From the NCBI GenBank assembly GCA_020850415.1, contig JADZER010000048.1, positions 1 through 64,000 of the forward strand: a stretch of 64,000 nucleotides of DNA, read 5' to 3'. Positions 32,524 through 42,081 of this stretch are shown here, one piece after another (within the stretch, counting starts at the first letter, position 1; each line of letters begins with the position of its first letter). A program made the position numbers and the translations under genes. Below the pieces are notes generated by a model. It saw only the letters and a list, made by a program, of their open reading frames with translations. It was not told the origin of the DNA and did no database searches. Source of the DNA: Phycisphaerales bacterium. Its GTDB lineage: Bacteria > Planctomycetota > Phycisphaerae > Phycisphaerales > UBA1924.

Positions 32524-33105
32524 ATGTCGCAAGTCGATCAGATCGCCAAGCTCTTCCCCAACCTCATGGACATCACCGACGCCTCGCTGCGCGAGAAGGT
32601 CGCGGCGGTGTGGACCGAGGCGATCCGGGTCGGGTGCGGGGGCAAGGGCTGGACCGTCGAGGAACTGCGGGCGGTGCCCTTCACGCTTCTGGCGGGGGAC
32701 ATCGACCTGCGGTATATCGAGCACCTGAACTCGTGCGCCAAGCAGTGCATCGCGATCGCCCGCGTTCTCGGGGAGGTGTTCGGGGAGCGGATCCCGATCA
32801 ACCTCGACTACCTGATCGCCGGGTCGCTCCTGGCCGATGTCGGCAAGCCGCTGGAGTTCGACAAGGACGCGTCGGGGAAGGTGATCAAGGGCCACTTCGG
32901 CGACATGCTGCGCCACCCGTTCAGCGGCGTGGCGCTGTGCTACAAGCACGGGATCCCGGCGGAGGTGATGCACATCGTGGCGACGCACAGCCACGAGGGG
33001 GACAAGGTGGAGCGGTCGATCGAGAGCATCATCTTCCACCACGCGGACTTCGTGGACTTTGATATCGCGAAGTACCTGGGCAAGCAAGCGGCCAAGAAGA
33101 AGTAG
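32524..33105 (+). CDS. HD-fold protein with altered HD dyad
   Basis: Protein of 193 residues with an HD-domain fold. A helix carries the first histidine (YIEHLNSCAKQCI), and the usual LLHDIGK-like segment appears as SLLADVGKPL, so the His of the HD dyad is Ala. Further histidines are in LRHPFSG, ATHSHEGD and FHHADFVD. The Lys-rich end is KQAAKKK. It may retain metal binding through the other His/Asp residues or be a non-catalytic sensor. It lies in the lyase cluster, between the second inverted repeat and the saccharopine-dehydrogenase-like gene, which suggests a linked metabolic role that I cannot name. Confidence 0.78.
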   Translation: MSQVDQIAKLFPNLMDITDASLREKVAAVWTEAIRVGCGGKGWTVEELRAVPFTLLAGDIDLRYIEHLNSCAKQCIAIARVLGEVFGERIPINLDYLIAGSLLADVGKPLEFDKDASGKVIKGHFGDMLRHPFSGVALCYKHGIPAEVMHIVATHSHEGDKVERSIESIIFHHADFVDFDIAKYLGKQAAKKK

Positions 33106-33144
33106 CCCTTCGGCCCCGGCGTCTGACGCCCTCGCCGGGCACGA

Positions 33145-33168
33145 GGGAGAGGTCTACCATCCTCTCCC
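33145..33168. other. hairpin in the HD-protein / dehydrogenase spacer
   Basis: GGGAGAGG (33145-33152) and CCTCTCCC (33161-33168) pair perfectly around the loop TCTACCAT. It is 41 bp before the next start codon and lacks a T-tract, so it is more likely an mRNA processing or stability element than a terminator. TACCAT in the loop could also be a -10. Confidence 0.45.
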
Positions 33169-33208
33169 GGAGCCCCGTCTCCGGCCCCTTTTTGCAGGAG
33201 GTTCGGAG

Positions 33209-34417
33209 ATGAAGAAGGTCCTCGTTCTCGGCGGCGGGAAGGTCGGGAAGTCGGTCGCGGAGTTGCTGCTGGCGCTGGGGCGCGGGAGCTACAGCATCAC
33301 GCTGGCGGACCGCGAGCAGGCGAACCTCGACGAGGCGCGGGCCAACATCGACCGGCTGAAGAGCCGCATCCCCCACAGGGTGGAGCTGACGACCACGGTG
33401 GTGGACGCGCGGGACCGGGCGGCGGTGCGGGGGCTGCTCAAGGGGCAGGACTACCTGATCTGCATGCTGCCGTTCGACCTGGTGGCGGGGATCGCGGAGG
33501 ACGCGAGCGAGCTGGGGGTGCACTACTTCGATGTGACGGAGGATGTGGAGACGACCGACCGGGTGGCGGCGATCGCGAAGAAGGGGACGCCGCGGGTGGC
33601 GCTGGTGCCGCAGTGCGGGCTGGCGCCGGGGTACATCGCGATCGCGGCGTACGAGATCGCGCGGGAGTTCACGGAGATCCACGAGCTGACGCTGCGGGTG
33701 GGGGCGCTGCCGCAGTTCCCGACCAACGCGCTGCATTACAATGTGACCTGGTCGACGGCGGGTGTGGTGAACGAGTACTGCGAGCCGTGCAATGTGATGC
33801 TGCACGGGGCGATGGCCAAGCTGCCGGCGCTGGAGGGGCTGGAGACCTTCGCGTTCGAGGGGGTGGACTTCGAGGCGTTCTACACCTCGGGGGGAGTGGG
33901 GACGCTGATCGACACGCTGGTGGGCGAGGACAAGACGGTCGGCGAGTCGAACATCGCGTACAAGACGATCCGGTACCCGGGGCACCGGGACCTGATGAAG
34001 TTCCTGCTGCAGGACCTGCGCCTGGGGATCGAGCACGCCGAGCCGGACGCGAACGGGCGGGTGTTCGACCGGAGGCTGGCGATGGACCTGATGGACCACG
34101 CGGTGGCGCGGACGCTGCAGGATGTGGTGATCATCTTCATCAACTGCATCGGGATGAAGGACGGGTTCCGCCAGCAGGTGAACTTCAAGCGCGCGGTGCG
34201 GGCGGTGGAGCTGTTCGGGCGGGTGTGGCCGGCGATCGAGCTGACCACGGCCGCGGGCGTGTGCGCGATGGTGGACCTGCACCGGCTCGGGACGCTGGCG
34301 CAGACGGGGTTTGTGAAGCAGGAGGAGTGCTCGCTGGCGGAGTTCAACTCGACGCTTTTCGGGCTGGCGTACGAGGACCCGGAGGGGATCGAGCAGGCGG
34401 TGCTGGCGGAGGGGTGA
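33209..34417 (+). CDS. saccharopine dehydrogenase-family oxidoreductase
   Basis: NAD(P)-dependent dehydrogenase (402 residues) of the saccharopine dehydrogenase/LysDH family. The Rossmann start is KKVLVLGGGKVGKSVAELLL; later comes YLICMLPFDL and GVHYFDVTEDVE, then the typical QCGLAPGYIAIAAYEIA catalytic-side segment and a C-terminal substrate domain. The strong ribosome-binding site AGGAGG is 7 nt before the ATG. Possible activities include lysine or saccharopine oxidation or carboxynorspermidine-type chemistry; the sequence alone does not separate them. It is the last gene of the lyase cluster. Confidence 0.85.
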   Translation: MKKVLVLGGGKVGKSVAELLLALGRGSYSITLADREQANLDEARANIDRLKSRIPHRVELTTTVVDARDRAAVRGLLKGQDYLICMLPFDLVAGIAEDASELGVHYFDVTEDVETTDRVAAIAKKGTPRVALVPQCGLAPGYIAIAAYEIAREFTEIHELTLRVGALPQFPTNALHYNVTWSTAGVVNEYCEPCNVMLHGAMAKLPALEGLETFAFEGVDFEAFYTSGGVGTLIDTLVGEDKTVGESNIAYKTIRYPGHRDLMKFLLQDLRLGIEHAEPDANGRVFDRRLAMDLMDHAVARTLQDVVIIFINCIGMKDGFRQQVNFKRAVRAVELFGRVWPAIELTTAAGVCAMVDLHRLGTLAQTGFVKQEECSLAEFNSTLFGLAYEDPEGIEQAVLAEG

Positions 34418-34442
34418 GTGCGCCACTGCGGCGTTGGCGCCA

Positions 34443-34928
34443 TCACACCGCGAAGACGGCGATCAGCAGGGCGATGCCGGCGAGCAACAGCACCAAGCCC
34501 GTCAGGCAGCCAATGCCGAAAGGCCACCAGTAGCTCCCACGCTGGTCCAGCGACTGCGAGATCGCATCCTCCGATCCACTCGGCCGGAACGCGAGCAGCA
34601 CCTGCGGGTGCGCACACTCCGGGCACTTGATGATCGCTCGGTGGACCAACAGGCCGTCAAGCTCATAGCCGCAGCGCGTGCAATGCAGGGGGCCGGGGAT
34701 CGGTTGCAGCGATTCGGGGTCGACTGCGGGGGCGTCTACCATTCGGCCGCCGGACCCGTCGACGACGAAACCCCGCCGCCGCAGGATGGTCGCCGCCTGC
34801 GACACCGACGCCGCAGCGATGCGGTACTCCTGCCATTCGGCGGAAGCGGGGGCACGGGCCCGGAGTTGCCAGGTGGGGAGCACCTGCTCGGGGTTGGGTT
34901 CGGGGTTGGGCTCGGGCGTGCCGGACAT
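34443..34928 (-). CDS. zinc-ribbon membrane protein of unknown function
   Basis: Protein of 161 residues. The N-terminal half includes a YRIAAASVSQAATILRRRGF segment that looks like a signalling or adaptor element. A C4 zinc ribbon follows (CTRCGYELDGL ... IKCPECAHP, about residues 83-110). One or two hydrophobic helices end the protein (WWPFGIGCLTGLVLLLAGIA), anchoring it in the membrane. The ATG at 34928 is 5 nt after TACCAT. It converges on the dehydrogenase gene with a 25-bp gap. Function unknown. Confidence 0.75.
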   Translation of the reverse strand: MSGTPEPNPEPNPEQVLPTWQLRARAPASAEWQEYRIAAASVSQAATILRRRGFVVDGSGGRMVDAPAVDPESLQPIPGPLHCTRCGYELDGLLVHRAIIKCPECAHPQVLLAFRPSGSEDAISQSLDQRGSYWWPFGIGCLTGLVLLLAGIALLIAVFAV

Positions 34929-35031
34929 GCCGGATGGTACCGGGGACCGTCGGGGCGACGCCTGAGCTGCCGCACTGGTCAACCGCGCAGAGCCGCGGTC
35001 GGCCAGTGGCGCCGCAGGTCGCTCGCGCCGC

Positions 35032-36195
35032 TTACAGCACCAGCATCGCATCTCCGAAGCTGTAGAACCGATAGCCCCGTTCGATCGCCTCGCGGTACGC
35101 GGCCTTGAGGCGTTCGACGCCGACGGGGGTGCCGTCGGGGAGCGGGGGCTCGTCGGGGTCTTGCAGCCGGGCGGCGACGAGGGCCATGAGGGTCGAGCGG
35201 GGCAGGTGGAAGTTGGTCAGCATCGCGTCGGTCCAGGCGAAGCGGGCGCCGGGGGTGACGAGCAGGCGCGTGGAGAGGTGGTCGGGAAGCTCGGCGGCGC
35301 CGGCGAGCGGGGCGTAGGACTCGATCGTGCGGACGCTGGTGGTGCCGACGGCGACCACGCGCCCCCCCGCGGCTCGGGTGCGCTGGATCTCCCCCACCGC
35401 CGCGGGGGACATCGAGCACCACTCGGCGTGCATGGGGTGGGCCTCGACGGTGTCGGTCTCGACGGGCTTGAAGGTGCCGGCGCCGACATGGAGGACGACC
35501 TCGGTCCGGTCGATGCCTCGGGCGGCGAGGGCGGCGAGCAGGCCGGGGGTGAAGTGCAGCCCGGCGGTCGGCGCGGCGACGGAGGCGGCCTGGGCCCGGT
35601 CGGCGTACGCGGTCTGGTACTGCTCGCGGTCGAGGCGGTCGTCGCCCTCGTCGTGGGCGGCCTTGCGGACGGCGAGGATGTAGGGCGGGAGCGGGGTCAG
35701 ACCAACGCTCTCCAGGACGACCGGCGCCGCGCCTCCCCCACCGCTGTCGCTCCGCACGCGCACGCGCCATGCGCCCGGGGGGTCGTCGGTCGGCTCGAGC
35801 ATCTCGAGGGTGTACGGCGAGGGGTGCTCGCCGGCGAGCAGGCGGACGATCGCCCCCTCGCGGTGACGCCGGGACTTGAGCATGGCGAGCCACAGGCCGG
35901 CGTCGGGAGCGGCGCCGGGCTCGGCCGGGGCGTCATGGAGGTAGAGGCCCTCGACCCTGCCCCCGGTGTCCTCGCGCAGGCCGCGGAAGCGGGCGGGGAG
36001 GACGCGGGTGGTGTTGAAGACGAGGCGGTCGCCTGGGGTGAGGAGTTCGGGGAGGTTGGCGACGCGCCGGTGGTCGAACCGGTCGGGCTGTTCGCGCCGG
36101 ATGACGAGGAGCCTAGCCGCGTCGCGGGGCTCGGCGGGGTGGGTGGCGATGACGCCGTCGGGCAGGTGGTAGTCGAGCGCGTCGGTGCGGAGCAT
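35032..36195 (-). CDS. queA: tRNA preQ1(34) S-adenosylmethionine ribosyltransferase-isomerase
   Basis: QueA, the enzyme that transfers the ribosyl group of SAM to preQ1 in tRNA wobble position 34 and makes epoxyqueuosine. The 387 residues cover the whole family: MLRTDALDYHLPDGVIATHP, DRLVFNTTRVLPARFRG, the SAM/active-site stretch ASVAAPTAGLHFTPGLL, the LHVGAGTFKPVETD segment and the end YREAIERGYRFYSFGDAMLV. The ATG at 36195 gives the normal start. No tgt or queG is adjacent. Confidence 0.96.
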   Translation of the reverse strand: MLRTDALDYHLPDGVIATHPAEPRDAARLLVIRREQPDRFDHRRVANLPELLTPGDRLVFNTTRVLPARFRGLREDTGGRVEGLYLHDAPAEPGAAPDAGLWLAMLKSRRHREGAIVRLLAGEHPSPYTLEMLEPTDDPPGAWRVRVRSDSGGGGAAPVVLESVGLTPLPPYILAVRKAAHDEGDDRLDREQYQTAYADRAQAASVAAPTAGLHFTPGLLAALAARGIDRTEVVLHVGAGTFKPVETDTVEAHPMHAEWCSMSPAAVGEIQRTRAAGGRVVAVGTTSVRTIESYAPLAGAAELPDHLSTRLLVTPGARFAWTDAMLTNFHLPRSTLMALVAARLQDPDEPPLPDGTPVGVERLKAAYREAIERGYRFYSFGDAMLVL

Positions 36196-36344
36196 GGGCT
36201 TGGGGGCAACGGTGAATGTGGCGGCGGGGCCACGGGCGGCACAGGCGGACGGGGGCACAGGGGCCGGGCGGGCCGGCGGGGCGGGCACGGGCGAGTTTAT
36301 GGGGCTCGGCGGGGCGGCACGGGGTTCGTCGGTGTTTCGGCTGG

Positions 36345-36779
36345 ATGTGGTGCGTCGAGGCCAACCTGGTTCCGATCCCGCCGGTCGTGTGGCAGACCTG
36401 TCCGCCGCGTGCGGTCTCCGCGGCGCCGGACTGCCCGACCGGCGGGTTCAATGAGCACCGGCTGGCGGAGCGGGCGGTGGTGCTCGACCTGCTGGGCGCG
36501 GCGCCGGGGAGCGTGCCGCAGTGGGCGTTCCTGGCGGTCGGGGCGGCGCCCGGGCGATCGGAGCACCGGGCGATCGGGGAGGCGCTGGCGAGGCTGGCGG
36601 CGGCCGGGGCGGACTACGGGCGCCTCGCGGCGCGCGAGGCGCAGGTTCGGTGCGAGCGGGTCCACACCGAGCGCGTGCCTGACCGGTCGGCGCCGGCCCC
36701 CGAGCGGGCGGTCGTGCCGGGGTACGAGATCGCCCGGCGGAAGTGGCCGGTGGGTGGGCTGATCGACTTGGTTGTGTGA
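36345..36779 (+). CDS. small protein of unknown function
   Basis: Open frame of 144 codons whose downstream part has normal amino-acid composition, in contrast to Arg-rich overlapping frames. Its core, HRLAERAVVLDLLGAAPGSV, continues as a helical, possibly winged-helix segment (RAIGEALARLAAAG), with a basic VPGYEIARRKWPVGG tail. The ATG at 36345 is the first plausible start but has no clear ribosome-binding site; a later start is possible. It is divergent from queA and ends 21 bp before the respiratory cluster stop. Function unknown. Confidence 0.45.
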   Translation: MWCVEANLVPIPPVVWQTCPPRAVSAAPDCPTGGFNEHRLAERAVVLDLLGAAPGSVPQWAFLAVGAAPGRSEHRAIGEALARLAAAGADYGRLAAREAQVRCERVHTERVPDRSAPAPERAVVPGYEIARRKWPVGGLIDLVV

Positions 36780-36800
36780 TCGGCTCGGTTGTCTGATCGG

Positions 36801-37637
36801 CTAGCGGTCGGCGGGTTCGGCGGCGGGGGGGCGCGCGGCGCGGGCCGGGGCGAACGCCAGCAGCAGGCCGACCATGACTACGAAGACGCTGAGGATCGCG
36901 CCGGCGAAGGGCCACTTGGCGGCGACGATGGGCGAGTCGCCGGCGAGGATGCGGGGGGCGCTGCCCTCGGGCATCAGGAGCGTGGCCATCTGGAACTGCC
37001 AGCTGCGGCTGTCGAGCTCGGGGAGCCCGCCGTGGCCCTCGGCCTCGGCCTGGCGCCGGGCCTCCTGCTGCTCGGCGGTGCGGGCGGTGGGGTAGGCGAA
37101 GCGCTCGTGGCGGAAGCCGCCCTCGGGGAGGAACTCGTAGAAGTCGAAGACCCAGTCCTTGCGCCAGACGCGTCCCCAGGTATCGGTGTTGACACCCGGG
37201 CGGGGGCTCTTGGTGACGATCACGAGGCGGTCGGGCTCCTCGCGGTTCTCCATGGCACGGAGGAGGTCCTCGTACCGGCGGTCGGTGAGCTTGGCGAAGC
37301 GGACGACGCGGAGCCAGTCGCTGTGGCGCTCGAGGCCGGGGAACTGGTCGGCGTACTCGATGGAGGGGATGGTGGCGGGGAGGATCAGGTGCTCGTCGGC
37401 GTAGGCGATGTCCACGCCGCCGAGGGGGTGGAGCTCGTCGGTCGGCAGCTCCTGGATGGTGACGGGCCGTTCGGCGTACTGGAAGTCGCGTGCGTTGACC
37501 TCGAGCTGGAGGTAGGCGACGCGGCCCTCGCGCTTGTTGTAGGCGGCGATCTGGCGGGCCATGAGCCCCGAGGAGACCACGACCATCGCCAGCGCGAGCA
37601 GCGCGGCGGCGAGGGGGATGGGTCTGGGTCGGGGCAT
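36801..37637 (-). CDS. membrane protein of unknown function at the end of the cox operon
   Basis: Protein of 278 residues with one helix at each end (residues 8-30 and about 245-265) and a soluble domain between. The domain contains HPLGGVDIAYADEHLILPAT and a DTWGRVWRKDWVFDFYEFLPE region. I do not recognise the family. It follows coxD by 23 bp on the same strand and is therefore probably co-transcribed with the oxidase genes. It may be an accessory or assembly factor; this rests on position alone. Confidence 0.75.
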   Translation of the reverse strand: MPRPRPIPLAAALLALAMVVVSSGLMARQIAAYNKREGRVAYLQLEVNARDFQYAERPVTIQELPTDELHPLGGVDIAYADEHLILPATIPSIEYADQFPGLERHSDWLRVVRFAKLTDRRYEDLLRAMENREEPDRLVIVTKSPRPGVNTDTWGRVWRKDWVFDFYEFLPEGGFRHERFAYPTARTAEQQEARRQAEAEGHGGLPELDSRSWQFQMATLLMPEGSAPRILAGDSPIVAAKWPFAGAILSVFVVMVGLLLAFAPARAARPPAAEPADR

Positions 37638-37660
37638 GGGTGTTGTCGGGCGGGGGAGGG

Positions 37661-38407
37661 CTAGTGGCCGGCGGGCTGGTCGGGGGCGGGCTCGGCGTGG
37701 CCGGCGTCGCCGTGGTCGGTGTCGGGACCGGCGGTATCGAGCGCGCCGCTCAGGCCGGTGCGTGCCAGGGAGCGGTCGGCGGTGGAGAGTACGCCGGTGT
37801 GGTCGTGGACATGGTTGGCCTCGGCCCAGCGCCGGTGGTACTCCTCCTCGGAGATGCCGGTCTCGGCGATGTACTTGGCCTTGAGGTACTCGGTGAGGGG
37901 CCCGCTGAAGCTGTCGGGGGCGAAGGTGACGGTGCCGGCGTGGTCGTCGTGGATGGTGGCGCCGGGGTACATGACGCTGCCGCCGAGGCCGCCCTCCGTG
38001 ATGACGCCCTTCTTCCAGTCGTAGAGGTGGCCCCGGTTGTCGACCTCCATGCCGGTGAGCCCGAGGAAGAGTGCGAAGGCGAACATGCAGAAGAGGAAGA
38101 TGATGGTGTAGAGGGGGTTCTCGTACTTGAGGGCCATGAAGAACATGAGGACGAGGGCGCCCTTGACGACGGCGATGCTCATGGCGATGGCGGCGTTGAG
38201 CCAGTCGGGGAGCAGCCACCCCATCTCGGTGGTGAGGTAGGTCTCAACCTCGGAGGCGCCGACGGTCAGCGCGGTCAGGCCGACCAGCACGAGGATGATC
38301 GTGACGAGGGTCCGGGCGCTGGTGATGTGGTGCCCGTGGTGCTCGCCGAGTTCGGCGAAGCCGTGGGGGTCGTTGGGGTCGAAGGCGGCGCTTTGGTGGG
38401 GCTGCAT
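37661..38407 (-). CDS. coxD: cytochrome c oxidase subunit IV-like protein
   Basis: Membrane protein of 248 residues. The first 110 residues form three helices as in caa3-type subunit IV / CyoD-related proteins: TLVTIILVLVGLTALTVGAS, then LNAAIAMSIAVVKGALVLMFFM and a third helix. A long His/Asp-rich hydrophilic tail follows (HVHDHTG, GDAGHAEPAPD), unusual for the family. It lies between coxC and the unknown membrane protein. His-rich segments at both ends of this and neighbouring subunits (coxA, actC) could bind copper during assembly, though that is speculation. Confidence 0.82.
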   Translation of the reverse strand: MQPHQSAAFDPNDPHGFAELGEHHGHHITSARTLVTIILVLVGLTALTVGASEVETYLTTEMGWLLPDWLNAAIAMSIAVVKGALVLMFFMALKYENPLYTIIFLFCMFAFALFLGLTGMEVDNRGHLYDWKKGVITEGGLGGSVMYPGATIHDDHAGTVTFAPDSFSGPLTEYLKAKYIAETGISEEEYHRRWAEANHVHDHTGVLSTADRSLARTGLSGALDTAGPDTDHGDAGHAEPAPDQPAGH

Positions 38408-38456
38408 CGCGTGGTTCCTGGGTGGATCGCGGTGTGGTTCGCGGCGGGTGTTCGGC

Positions 38457-39134
38457 TCAGTGGATGAGGTAGAGGAGGGGGAAGAGGAAGATCCAGATCA
38501 CATCGACGAGGTGCCAGTAGAGGCCGGAGTTCTCGAGCATGGTGTAGTGGGTGGGGCCGTACGCCTTGTAGCGGAGGGAGCGGTAGAGGCACCAGAGGAG
38601 CAGCGAGGCGCCGATGAGGACATGCAGCGCGTGGATGCCGGTGGCGCCGTAGTAGACGCTCCACCAGACGGGCTCCTGGGGGTGCCCGGCGAAGGGGTTG
38701 GAGTAGAGGACGCCGGGGCGGATGCCGTGGCTCCACTTGGGGATGTACTCGAAGGTGAGCTTGATGAAGAAGAACATGAAGGCGCAGAGGATGGTGATGA
38801 CGAGGTTGATCCGCAGCCACTTCTGGTTGTCGAGCTGGGCGCAGCGGATGCTCATGGCGACGGTGAAGCTGGAGACGAGCAGGACGAGGGTGTTGAGGCC
38901 GCCCCAGCGGATGTCGAGGTGGTGGGAGCCCGCGGCGAAGGCCTCGGGGAACTTGACGCGGTACATGGCGTAGGCGCAGAAGAGGCCGGCGAAGAGCAGG
39001 ATCTCGGTGGCGAGGAAGAGCCAGAAGCCCAGCTTGCAGGCGTCGAACTCGTCCTCGGCGTTTCGGAAGTGGTTCGCGAAGGCGTACCGCTTCCACCCGG
39101 GCTGGCGCTTGCTGTGCGTGTCGATGGTGGTCAT
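38457..39134 (-). CDS. coxC: cytochrome c oxidase subunit III
   Basis: Subunit III of a heme-copper oxidase (225 residues), five-helix type as in caa3 enzymes. Motifs: KLGFWLFLATEILLFAGLFC, TAMSIR-like loop SFTVAMSIRCAQ, then ATGIHALHVLIGASLLLW and YWHLVDVIWIFLFPLLYL. It stabilises subunit I and helps proton uptake. It is located 51 bp downstream of coxA. Confidence 0.93.
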   Translation of the reverse strand: MTTIDTHSKRQPGWKRYAFANHFRNAEDEFDACKLGFWLFLATEILLFAGLFCAYAMYRVKFPEAFAAGSHHLDIRWGGLNTLVLLVSSFTVAMSIRCAQLDNQKWLRINLVITILCAFMFFFIKLTFEYIPKWSHGIRPGVLYSNPFAGHPQEPVWWSVYYGATGIHALHVLIGASLLLWCLYRSLRYKAYGPTHYTMLENSGLYWHLVDVIWIFLFPLLYLIH

Positions 39135-39185
39135 GAGTGCGTCCGTGGTGTTGCGCGGGGTGTTTCGCGGGGTGGTGCGCGGGTG

Positions 39186-40955
39186 TCAGTGGTGCTTGGC
39201 GCCGGCGGGCAGGGGCTCGGGGAGCGGGAAGTCGGCGGGGTCGCAGTGCGGCGGGTAGACATCCTCGTAGTCGTACGGCCCGTGGGTGAGGATGGGCTCG
39301 TGGTGGAAGTTGTGCTCGCTGGGGGGGCTGTCGGCGTACCACTCGAGGCTGAGGCCGCCCCAGGGGTTGGGCGGCGCCTTCTTGCCGGCGACGATCGAGT
39401 GCAGGAAGTTGCCGAGCTGCACGAACATGCCGGCGCCGAGGATCATGGAGCCGACGGTCGAGATCTGGTGGAGGGTCTGGAACTCGTCGATGTAGCTGGC
39501 GTAGCGGCGGGGCATGCCCTGGGTGCCGAGGAAGAACTGGGTGAAGAAGGTGACATTGAAGCCGATGAAGACCATGATGCAGCCGGTCATGCCGACCCAC
39601 TCGGTGTACATCTTGCCGGTGATCTTGGGCCACCAGTGGTGGAGGCCGCCGATGAAGGCGATGATCGTGCCGCCCATCATGACATAGTGGAAGTGGGCGA
39701 CGACGAAGTAGGAGTCGTGGAGGTGCATGTCGGTGGCGAGCGTGGCCAGGGGCAGGCCGGTGAGGCCGCCGATGGAGAAGAGGAAGAGGAAGGTGAGGGC
39801 GTAGAGCATCGGGGTGTTGAAGGCGATGGACCCCTTGTAGAGGGTGGCGATCCAGTTGAACACCTTGACGGCGGTGGGGATGGCGACGAAGAAGGTCAGG
39901 GCGCTGAAGATGGTGCTGGCGAGCTCGCCCATGGCGGTGAACATGTGGTGGCCCCACACCAGGAAGCCGACGCCGGCGATGCCGAGGGAGGCGAAGGCGA
40001 TGGCGCGGTAGCCGAAGATGGGCTTGCGGGCGTGGACGGCGATCATCTCGCTGGCGATGCCCATGCCCGGGAGGATCATGACATAGACGACGGGGTGGGA
40101 GTAGAACCAGAAGAAGTGCTGGAACAGGACCGGGTCGCCGCCCATGGCGGGGTCGAAGATGCCGACATGGAAGATCCGCTCGAAGATGAGCAGCAGCAGG
40201 GTGATGCCGATGACGGGGGTGGCGAGGACCTGGATGATGCTGGTCGCGTACATGGCCCAGACGAACAGGGGCATGTCGAACCAGCCCATGCCCGGGCAGC
40301 GGAGCTTGTGGATGGTGACGATGAAGTTCAGGCCGGTGAGGATGGAGGAGAAGCCGAGGATGAACGCGGCCGTCGTCATGAGGACGACATTGTTGTAGGT
40401 GTTCGCGGCGTGGCTTGAGCTGTACGGCGCGTAGAAGGTCCAGCCGGTATCGACGCCGGTGTTGATCAGGCTGAGGATGGCGAAGAGCGCGCCGGTGCAG
40501 TAGATATACCAGCTCAGGAGGTTGAGTCGCGGGAAGGCCACATCCTTGGCCCCGAGCATGAGCGGCAGGAGGAAGTTGCCGAGGGTCGCGGGGACTCCCG
40601 GGACGATCACGAGGAACACCATGATGGCGCCGTGGATCGTGAAGAAGCGGTTGTACCAGGTGTAGTTCTCGGCGGGGGTCTTGCCGAGCTGGAAGAACTG
40701 GCCGGTGGTGACGGCCTCGCCGGCCTCGTTGAGGACGACGCGGGTGGGCTCCCAGAGCTCGACGCGGACGAGCAGGGCCGCCAGCCCGCCGACCATGAAC
40801 AGGCTGAGCACGGCGACGGTGTACATGACGCCGAGCTTCTTGTGGTCGACGGTGGTGGCCCACTGGATCACCGCGGCGAAGAACCCGCCCTTGGGTGGGG
40901 TGAGGTACGAGCCCTCGTGGTGGCCGTGGTCGTGCGGGGTGGGGATCGTGGTCAT
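39186..40955 (-). CDS. coxA: cytochrome c oxidase subunit I (A2-type)
   Basis: Catalytic subunit (589 residues, about 12 helices plus extensions). Heme a ligand region [11 protein letters not shown], CuB histidine and cross-linked Tyr in [16 protein letters not shown], the helix X ligands [17 protein letters not shown]. The YSHP motif with no Glu in the HPEV position marks an A2-type oxidase, as in Rhodothermus caa3. The N-terminus is His-rich ([16 protein letters not shown]). It reduces O2 to water and pumps protons, receiving electrons from CuA in CoxB. Confidence 0.96.
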   Translation of the reverse strand: MTTIPTPHDHGHHEGSYLTPPKGGFFAAVIQWATTVDHKKLGVMYTVAVLSLFMVGGLAALLVRVELWEPTRVVLNEAGEAVTTGQFFQLGKTPAENYTWYNRFFTIHGAIMVFLVIVPGVPATLGNFLLPLMLGAKDVAFPRLNLLSWYIYCTGALFAILSLINTGVDTGWTFYAPYSSSHAANTYNNVVLMTTAAFILGFSSILTGLNFIVTIHKLRCPGMGWFDMPLFVWAMYATSIIQVLATPVIGITLLLLIFERIFHVGIFDPAMGGDPVLFQHFFWFYSHPVVYVMILPGMGIASEMIAVHARKPIFGYRAIAFASLGIAGVGFLVWGHHMFTAMGELASTIFSALTFFVAIPTAVKVFNWIATLYKGSIAFNTPMLYALTFLFLFSIGGLTGLPLATLATDMHLHDSYFVVAHFHYVMMGGTIIAFIGGLHHWWPKITGKMYTEWVGMTGCIMVFIGFNVTFFTQFFLGTQGMPRRYASYIDEFQTLHQISTVGSMILGAGMFVQLGNFLHSIVAGKKAPPNPWGGLSLEWYADSPPSEHNFHHEPILTHGPYDYEDVYPPHCDPADFPLPEPLPAGAKHH

Positions 40956-40998
40956 TGGCTTCGGCTCGCTGTGTGAGCGGTGGTGATCGTCGTGGGGG

Positions 40999-42081
40999 TC
41001 AGTTCTGCTCGGCGGGGGTCTCGGCCGGGGTCTCGGCGGGGGCGGCGTACTTGCTGCTCAGCGACTTGATATAGGCGGCGAGGTAGCCGAGCTCCTCGTC
41101 GGTGAAGTTGTAGAGCGGCATGGGGCTTGGGGAGGGGAAACCCGCGTGGATCTGGGCGCTGGGCTTGCGGATCGACTCGATCACATAGTTCATCCAGGCG
41201 GCCTCGTCGTCGGCGGGGATCTTGGTGCCGTCGGCGAGGGCGACCTCGACGCCCCAGGCGTCCTTCCAGGTGGGGCCGACGCCGGGCGAGCCGTTGATCG
41301 AGTGGCAGGCGATGCAGCCGCCCATGCCCGTGGCGATGCGCTGGCCGCGCTGGGCCGGGGTGAGGGCGCCGGTCTCGTTCCACCAGCGGGCGAGCGTGGC
41401 GTCATACTCGTCGGCGGGGACGGCGCGGAGGATGGCGCTCATCTCGGAGTGCCGGTCGCCGCAGTACTCGGCGCAGAAGATCCAGTGGTCGCCCGGCTCC
41501 TCGGCCTCGATCCAGAAGCTGGTGTAGCGGTTGGGCATGACATCGAACTTGAAGCGGAAGTCGGGGATCCAGAACGAGTGGAGGACATCGATGCTGGTCA
41601 TGCGGAACTGCACGGGTCGGCCGACGGGGACGATGATGACGGGGGCGGAGGTGTTGCCGCCGATCTCCACCTTCTCCTGCGGGTTGACGCCGTTCTTGTA
41701 GGTGGCGACCCAGTCCCACTTCTGGCCGGTGATGTCGATCACCTCAGCGTTGGTCGGTGAGACGAGCTTGGTGATGTAGCCCTGGAAGCCGAAGTAGAAC
41801 ATGGCGCCGAGGAAGACCGAGGGCACGATGGTCCAGACCAGCTCGAGCCGGGTGTTGTGGTGGGCGCTCCTCTGCGGCGGGACGCCCGGGCGGCGCCGGT
41901 ACTTCACCACCCAGTAGAACATCAGCCCCATCAGGAGCACGAACCAGAAGATGCAGAAGTAGAGGATCCACAGGAACACCTGGTCGGTGTAGTGCGCGAG
42001 CGGCGACGCGCCCGCCCCGCCGAAGAACAGCTTCTCCAGCAGTCCGGCGTCCTGGGCGAGCGTGAGTGGGAGGCTGTTCAT
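40999..42081 (-). CDS. coxB: cytochrome c oxidase subunit II with fused cytochrome c
   Basis: Subunit II (360 residues). Two helices near residues 30-55 and 80-105 are followed by a cupredoxin domain with the CuA site [14 protein letters not shown]-terminal cytochrome c domain (CIACH, distal Met probably in PSPMPLYNF) makes this a caa3-type subunit that takes electrons directly from alternative complex III. It ends with Ala/Pro/Glu repeats ([14 protein letters not shown]). The ATG overlaps the sco stop in ATGA. Confidence 0.95.
   Translation of the reverse strand: MNSLPLTLAQDAGLLEKLFFGGAGASPLAHYTDQVFLWILYFCIFWFVLLMGLMFYWVVKYRRRPGVPPQRSAHHNTRLELVWTIVPSVFLGAMFYFGFQGYITKLVSPTNAEVIDITGQKWDWVATYKNGVNPQEKVEIGGNTSAPVIIVPVGRPVQFRMTSIDVLHSFWIPDFRFKFDVMPNRYTSFWIEAEEPGDHWIFCAEYCGDRHSEMSAILRAVPADEYDATLARWWNETGALTPAQRGQRIATGMGGCIACHSINGSPGVGPTWKDAWGVEVALADGTKIPADDEAAWMNYVIESIRKPSAQIHAGFPSPSPMPLYNFTDEELGYLAAYIKSLSSKYAAPAETPAETPAEQN

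Noticed and set aside
33145..33168. Rho-independent terminator
   Set aside because: Good stem but no following T-tract, and the next gene is co-directional with a strong ribosome-binding site.
36345..36779. Longer version of the small gene starting at 36216
   Set aside because: The added residues are Arg/Gly-rich and overlap the upstream region of queA; they do not look coding.
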